This document shows, one piece after another, positions 60,546 through 64,000 of a DNA stretch of 64,000 nt. The translations under genes and the position numbers were made by a program. Source of the DNA: an uncultured Christensenella sp. (lineage in GTDB: Bacteria; Bacillota; Clostridia; Christensenellales; Borkfalkiaceae). The first letter of the stretch is position 1. Every line of letters starts with the position of its first letter. The notes under the pieces are model-generated. The model saw only the letters and a list, made by a program, of their open reading frames with translations, was not told where the DNA came from and made no database searches. The stretch covers positions 526,853 to 590,852 of the forward strand of contig CAJTKX010000001.1 in NCBI GenBank assembly GCA_910577055.1, written 5' to 3'.

Positions 60546-63239
60546 TTAACTAATGGGCAGATAGATGATTTTTCCTTCTGCGTTCAAGTTGGTTATATTG
60601 TAATATTCCGAGTGCGATAACTCGTAGTCCGCTATGCGATAATAGCTTGATTCGTCGGTATCGATAGTCTTAACGGTAAAGACGTCCCCCGCCGCAAGCC
60701 CGATAACGGAAATACTTGAAGAGATATATTCGGTAAAATCCTCGTAAACGTAATACGGGTCGTATGTAATTGTGGGAAGCACAACGGTAATTTCACACGG
60801 CTTTACGTCAACGATAATCTCTACGCCCGAACAATCCACCTCGTAATTAGAGGTTAAATCGTCTTGAAGCGTTACACCGGTTACCGTTATTGCGGTAAGC
60901 GATTTATTAAACGTAGCGGTAGCAATCGTGTGTCCGTCGGCGGTGCTTAAACCGTCTATCAGCAGCCCGTCGTTGTCGTAATAGCTTTCATAGCCGTGGT
61001 AGGTCATTGAAACTTCTGCATCGTTCCAAACAAGAGCGACTTGTTTAGGGTTTATTTTAACCGTTCCCGTGCCCGCGTTTATGCTGTAATTTTGCGATTC
61101 GCCTTTATACTCTACGGTGTAATAATATGTGCCCGCATTCTTCATTTCGGAATAAGGCGCAACAATAAAATCGTTTACGTCCAAAGTTTCCAAATCGGAA
61201 ACAATCGCGTCTTCGGAATTAACTGTAAACTCGGTGCCGTCGTAAATCGTATCAAAGTTGTCTAAATCTACGGTTAAGGGCTTGGGAGTAACCGAAAGCG
61301 TACCGGGAATAAATTTTATACTGTAATTGTCGGATACGTCGCCGTAAGCGCTTGTAATGGTGTAACCGAACAAGTTGGGTTCCGCCGCGGTTACGTCCTT
61401 TACCTTTGTTTCGCTGTTTTCGACTATTGCAAAAACATCGTTGCCTACTACTGCGGGAGTTACCCCTTCCGTAAAACTGTGCTCGTTACCGTCGTAGACG
61501 AAAGACTTCGTCGGCGACTGAATTTCTATTTCTTTTTTGATAACGGTCAAAGTGCCGAAATTATATGAAATATTGTAATTGTCTATAACGCTGTCGCCGT
61601 TGGATACTATATCGAATTCGAACAAGTTAGTGCCGCTGTCCGTAACGAAAATAACCTTTGTAAAGCTGTCTGCATTGACTTGCAACGAGTCACCCGCCGC
61701 CAAGCCGTATGCCGCATATCCGCCGTCGTCGTTGACGTATTGCTCTGCACCGTTATAGACGAAAGTTGCCGAGGGCGACTGCACCGTTACGGATTTTTTG
61801 GTTATAGAGTACTGTCCGCTTTGATAGTTGATATTGAAGTTGCCCAACTCGATTAAGTTGTCGCCGTTGTCGTTTTCAATCTTAAAGTCTTTTATATCGT
61901 AATAAGTCTGCGCAATAGCATCTTTTTGGTTGAGCACGTCGCTGTCAACCGTATAAGTAATTTTAAACAAGTCCGAAGAAAGCGCGGGCACTACCCTATA
62001 TTTTTCGTCGCTGCCCATAACGCTGCTTAGAGGCTTACCGTCGTACTCCTTTGAGTATGACTTTGTATATACGGTAATATCGAGAGGTTTTACCGTCAAA
62101 GTGCCGAAAGTTGTTTTAACTTCGTAATTGCCCGTAACCTCTTCTCCATCGGCGTCGAGAACTTTGTATGTAAACGAGTTGGTTATACTGCCTACGTCGG
62201 TAATCGAATTAAAGCCGTCAATTTGTAACGTCTGCTTAGGCGCGACGTCGCCGGCAATTATTTTATAATCGTTTTTAGACTGCGCCAAGCCGTTGTAAAT
62301 AAACGCGTCGCTGTCGGTAATTACCGTTAAGGGGCGCTTTTCTATTTTGAAAAACGCAGTGGGGAAAGTTAAGTCGTAATTTCCCGTAACTTCGGTTACG
62401 CCGTCGTCTGCGTAAATTTTGAATTTGCGTTCATTAACCACTATACGCATTTCCGTATAGTTTTTTGCGGACGGAACGCCGCCTGCCTCAGTGGCGATTT
62501 CCACGTTTGCGAACTGCCCTTCTACAAGCGAGCCTTCTGTAATTTCGTATTCCGTGGGGGTAAAGGTTTGACCGTCGTAATACCTTGTAACCTCGACGGG
62601 TTTAATTGTTACGGGACGGGCTACTACTTTGACGTTGCCTACCTCGCAATTTATATTGTAGTTGTCGGTTACAGACGTGCCGAACGCATCGTAAACAAGG
62701 AATTTTATGTCTTGGGGAATATAGTCCCCGACGTTTAAAAGCGTGGTATTCAAACCTACGAATTTATGTCCGAGCGCAAGCTCGCCGTCAACTTCGTAAT
62801 TATCGAAGTACACTTCTTTGCCGCTATAATACACGTCAGAATCGGGAATTACGACCGATAAGTCCTTTTTATCTACCGTTAAAGTCCCCGCATTTATCTT
62901 TACCGCGTATTCCTTGGATACGTCAAAGCCGTTTTTATCGTAAATTTTAATTTCCGCAGTGGTTTCGCTTATGCCCGCGTCGGTTTGCGACCCTATGATT
63001 TTCACCTCTGCGGTGTGCCCCTCTAAAATATTACCGCTTACAAGTTCGTAATCGTCCTCGGACAAAGTCAGCGGAGTGCCGTCGTAAATCTTTTGGTCGC
63101 TGCCAACCGAGTAAACAAGTTCTATGGGGTCGGTTATTATCGTTCCCGTTGCATACAAAACAAGCACCGTTAAAAGCGCAGCCGCCACGGCGATGAGTAA
63201 TAGTCCGATTATTAAAATTAAACTTCTGAATCTTGACAT
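60546..63239 (-). CDS. 897-residue membrane-anchored MBG-repeat protein
   Basis: This is a shorter relative of the next gene with the same topology: a basic N-terminus, one membrane helix (LILIIGLLLIAVAAALLTVLVLY) and about ten MBG/YDG-type repeats outside (KIYDGTPLTLSEDDYELVSG, FVYNGAEQYVNDDGGYAAYG, KSFVYDGNEHSFTEG). The final repeat-like segment ends SEYYNITNLNAEGKIIYLPIS. Start ATG 63239 has AAAGGAG seven bases upstream; the reading from 63272 is not supported. It lies 83 bp after the AAA+ ATPase gene and 61 bp before the 4110-residue protein. It may be a paired or cap partner of the larger protein. Confidence 0.88.
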   Translation of the reverse strand: MSRFRSLILIIGLLLIAVAAALLTVLVLYATGTIITDPIELVYSVGSDQKIYDGTPLTLSEDDYELVSGNILEGHTAEVKIIGSQTDAGISETTAEIKIYDKNGFDVSKEYAVKINAGTLTVDKKDLSVVIPDSDVYYSGKEVYFDNYEVDGELALGHKFVGLNTTLLNVGDYIPQDIKFLVYDAFGTSVTDNYNINCEVGNVKVVARPVTIKPVEVTRYYDGQTFTPTEYEITEGSLVEGQFANVEIATEAGGVPSAKNYTEMRIVVNERKFKIYADDGVTEVTGNYDLTFPTAFFKIEKRPLTVITDSDAFIYNGLAQSKNDYKIIAGDVAPKQTLQIDGFNSITDVGSITNSFTYKVLDADGEEVTGNYEVKTTFGTLTVKPLDITVYTKSYSKEYDGKPLSSVMGSDEKYRVVPALSSDLFKITYTVDSDVLNQKDAIAQTYYDIKDFKIENDNGDNLIELGNFNINYQSGQYSITKKSVTVQSPSATFVYNGAEQYVNDDGGYAAYGLAAGDSLQVNADSFTKVIFVTDSGTNLFEFDIVSNGDSVIDNYNISYNFGTLTVIKKEIEIQSPTKSFVYDGNEHSFTEGVTPAVVGNDVFAIVENSETKVKDVTAAEPNLFGYTITSAYGDVSDNYSIKFIPGTLSVTPKPLTVDLDNFDTIYDGTEFTVNSEDAIVSDLETLDVNDFIVAPYSEMKNAGTYYYTVEYKGESQNYSINAGTGTVKINPKQVALVWNDAEVSMTYHGYESYYDNDGLLIDGLSTADGHTIATATFNKSLTAITVTGVTLQDDLTSNYEVDCSGVEIIVDVKPCEITVVLPTITYDPYYVYEDFTEYISSSISVIGLAAGDVFTVKTIDTDESSYYRIADYELSHSEYYNITNLNAEGKIIYLPIS

Positions 63240-63322
63240 AGGATAAACTCCTTTATTTAAAGAAGGGGTCAATTAAACTGTTTTTATATAAGGCGCATTA
63301 TAGCCGAAGTTTTTGTGACAAA

Positions 63323-64000
63323 TTAAACGTTTTGTTCTATAAGTCTTATAGTTTCCTTGCAAAGCGGCAATTTGTCCTCGCCGAACAGTTCGTCTAAATA
63401 AGCGCATACTCCGTCTGCCATTTGCTTGACGTGGACGGGGTTCTTGCTTTCCAATTTGCGGAATACTTTCCTTGCGAGTATGTCGTCCAACGCTTCAAGC
63501 TCGGTGCCGCCGCAAGCGACAAGCACGGGCACATAGCATCGGATTTGTTTCATTATTCGGTTGCCGAATGTGATATGGAAAGTCTTTATCATATACTCGT
63601 CGAGTTTCTTTATGCGGCGGAGGTTGCGGTCGCTGATATCGTACTCCCGCTGTGCCTTCGCCATTAACTCTTCCAAGTGCGTAGAGCTTATCTTCTTGGG
63701 GTTGCCCTCGGCTTCGAACGGAGTTGCCTTTTTGTCGAGGTTTAATACCATTGCTCGGTCGTATACCTTGTCGGATATAGAAAACGTACTGTCGTCGTTG
63801 TTCGCCGTCCCTACAAACCACATATTGGTAGGAAGTCTTAGCTTGCCGTTGTGTTGTAAAAGTTTGGGGTCGTCCTCCCATCGGTCCGCAACCACGTCAA
63901 GGTTTCTGCCGTCCGGATTGGGAATTTCCAATAACGATAAAAATTCGGCCAATAAGCCCGTTTTAAACGACGATTTATGGCGTGAGTTATTGTCGTTAAC
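63323..64000 (-). CDS. AAA+ ATPase, McrB/MoxR-like, C-terminal part (cut by window edge)
   Basis: The frame is open to the right edge, so the 209 residues counted from a TTG are only the C-terminal part and no true start is in the window. RLPTNMWFVGTANNDDSTFSISDKVYDRAMVL is typical of the Walker B-to-sensor region of dynein-like AAA_5/McrB ATPases, where NxDDST and the arginine of YDRA follow each other. The end is a helical lid (DRNLRRIKKLDEYMI and following). The Walker A motif lies outside. It is the first visible gene of the minus-strand envelope cluster. The family includes McrB-type defence and MoxR-type chaperone proteins; the context favours a chaperone or assembly role, but this is inference. 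Confidence 0.75.
   Translation of the reverse strand, partial: VNDNNSRHKSSFKTGLLAEFLSLLEIPNPDGRNLDVVADRWEDDPKLLQHNGKLRLPTNMWFVGTANNDDSTFSISDKVYDRAMVLNLDKKATPFEAEGNPKKISSTHLEELMAKAQREYDISDRNLRRIKKLDEYMIKTFHITFGNRIMKQIRCYVPVLVACGGTELEALDDILARKVFRKLESKNPVHVKQMADGVCAYLDELFGEDKLPLCKETIRLIEQNV

Overview
The window is dense chromosomal sequence (about 45-50 % GC by eye) from a Gram-positive-type Firmicute, most likely an uncultured anaerobic Clostridia lineage. The evidence is the gene set and the expression signals. There is a complete Rnf operon in the order CDGEAB with a Gx transporter, a NusG domain II protein and ApbE. The tig-clpP-clpX-lon order is present, as are an RqcH (NFACT) protein and DegV lipid-binding proteins. 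Shine-Dalgarno sites are strong (AGGAGG-like), TTG starts are frequent, and several sigma-A promoters are perfect or near perfect (TTGACA-17-TATAAT). No tRNA, rRNA, insertion sequence, integrase or CRISPR array was seen.

Layout. 1-5016 (minus): protein quality control, tig-clpP-clpX-lon, with lon cut by the window edge. 5108-7878 (plus): rqcH followed by three small membrane proteins, two of them winged-helix-like with a C-terminal membrane anchor. 7959-11141 (minus): degV and two tandem duplicated GNAT-like proteins from one promoter. 11360-14147: a membrane-anchored hypothetical protein (plus) and an M18 aminopeptidase (minus). 14270-22396 (minus): a 2708-residue surface protein made of a beta-helix, many MBG/YDG-type repeats and a C-terminal membrane anchor. 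22397-23565: a regulatory island with a small XRE regulator, four copies of a 10-bp motif, divergent promoters and a leader RNA holding an intrinsic terminator. 23566-29974 (plus): Gx transporter and rnfCDGEAB. 30088-32400 (minus): NusG domain II protein, ApbE and a putative FMN-binding lipoprotein. 32489-38373 (minus): XRE membrane regulator, gltX, a membrane protein and a MacB-like ABC transporter. 38606-39538 (plus): a second degV.

39586-64000 (minus) is one long, apparently co-directional cluster. In transcription order it holds an AAA+ ATPase of McrB-like type (cut by the window edge), a 897-residue and a 4110-residue membrane-anchored MBG-repeat protein, a six-TM protein with a Pro/Glu/Lys/Thr tail, a three-TM protein, a membrane-anchored leucine-rich-repeat protein with a frame-disrupted extension, and a 1513-residue CvpA-like protein.

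How the parts work together. The Rnf block couples ferredoxin oxidation to NAD+ reduction and ion pumping. ApbE, next to it, would attach FMN to RnfG, RnfD and probably the neighbouring lipoprotein; RnfG here carries two FMN-binding domains. The two most original parts are (1) the regulatory island, where an XRE regulator sits between promoters sharing one operator-like motif and where the giant surface gene seems to be controlled by leader-RNA attenuation, and (2) the 24-kb envelope cluster built around a 4110-residue stalk protein. Functions for the second part are inferred from architecture only.
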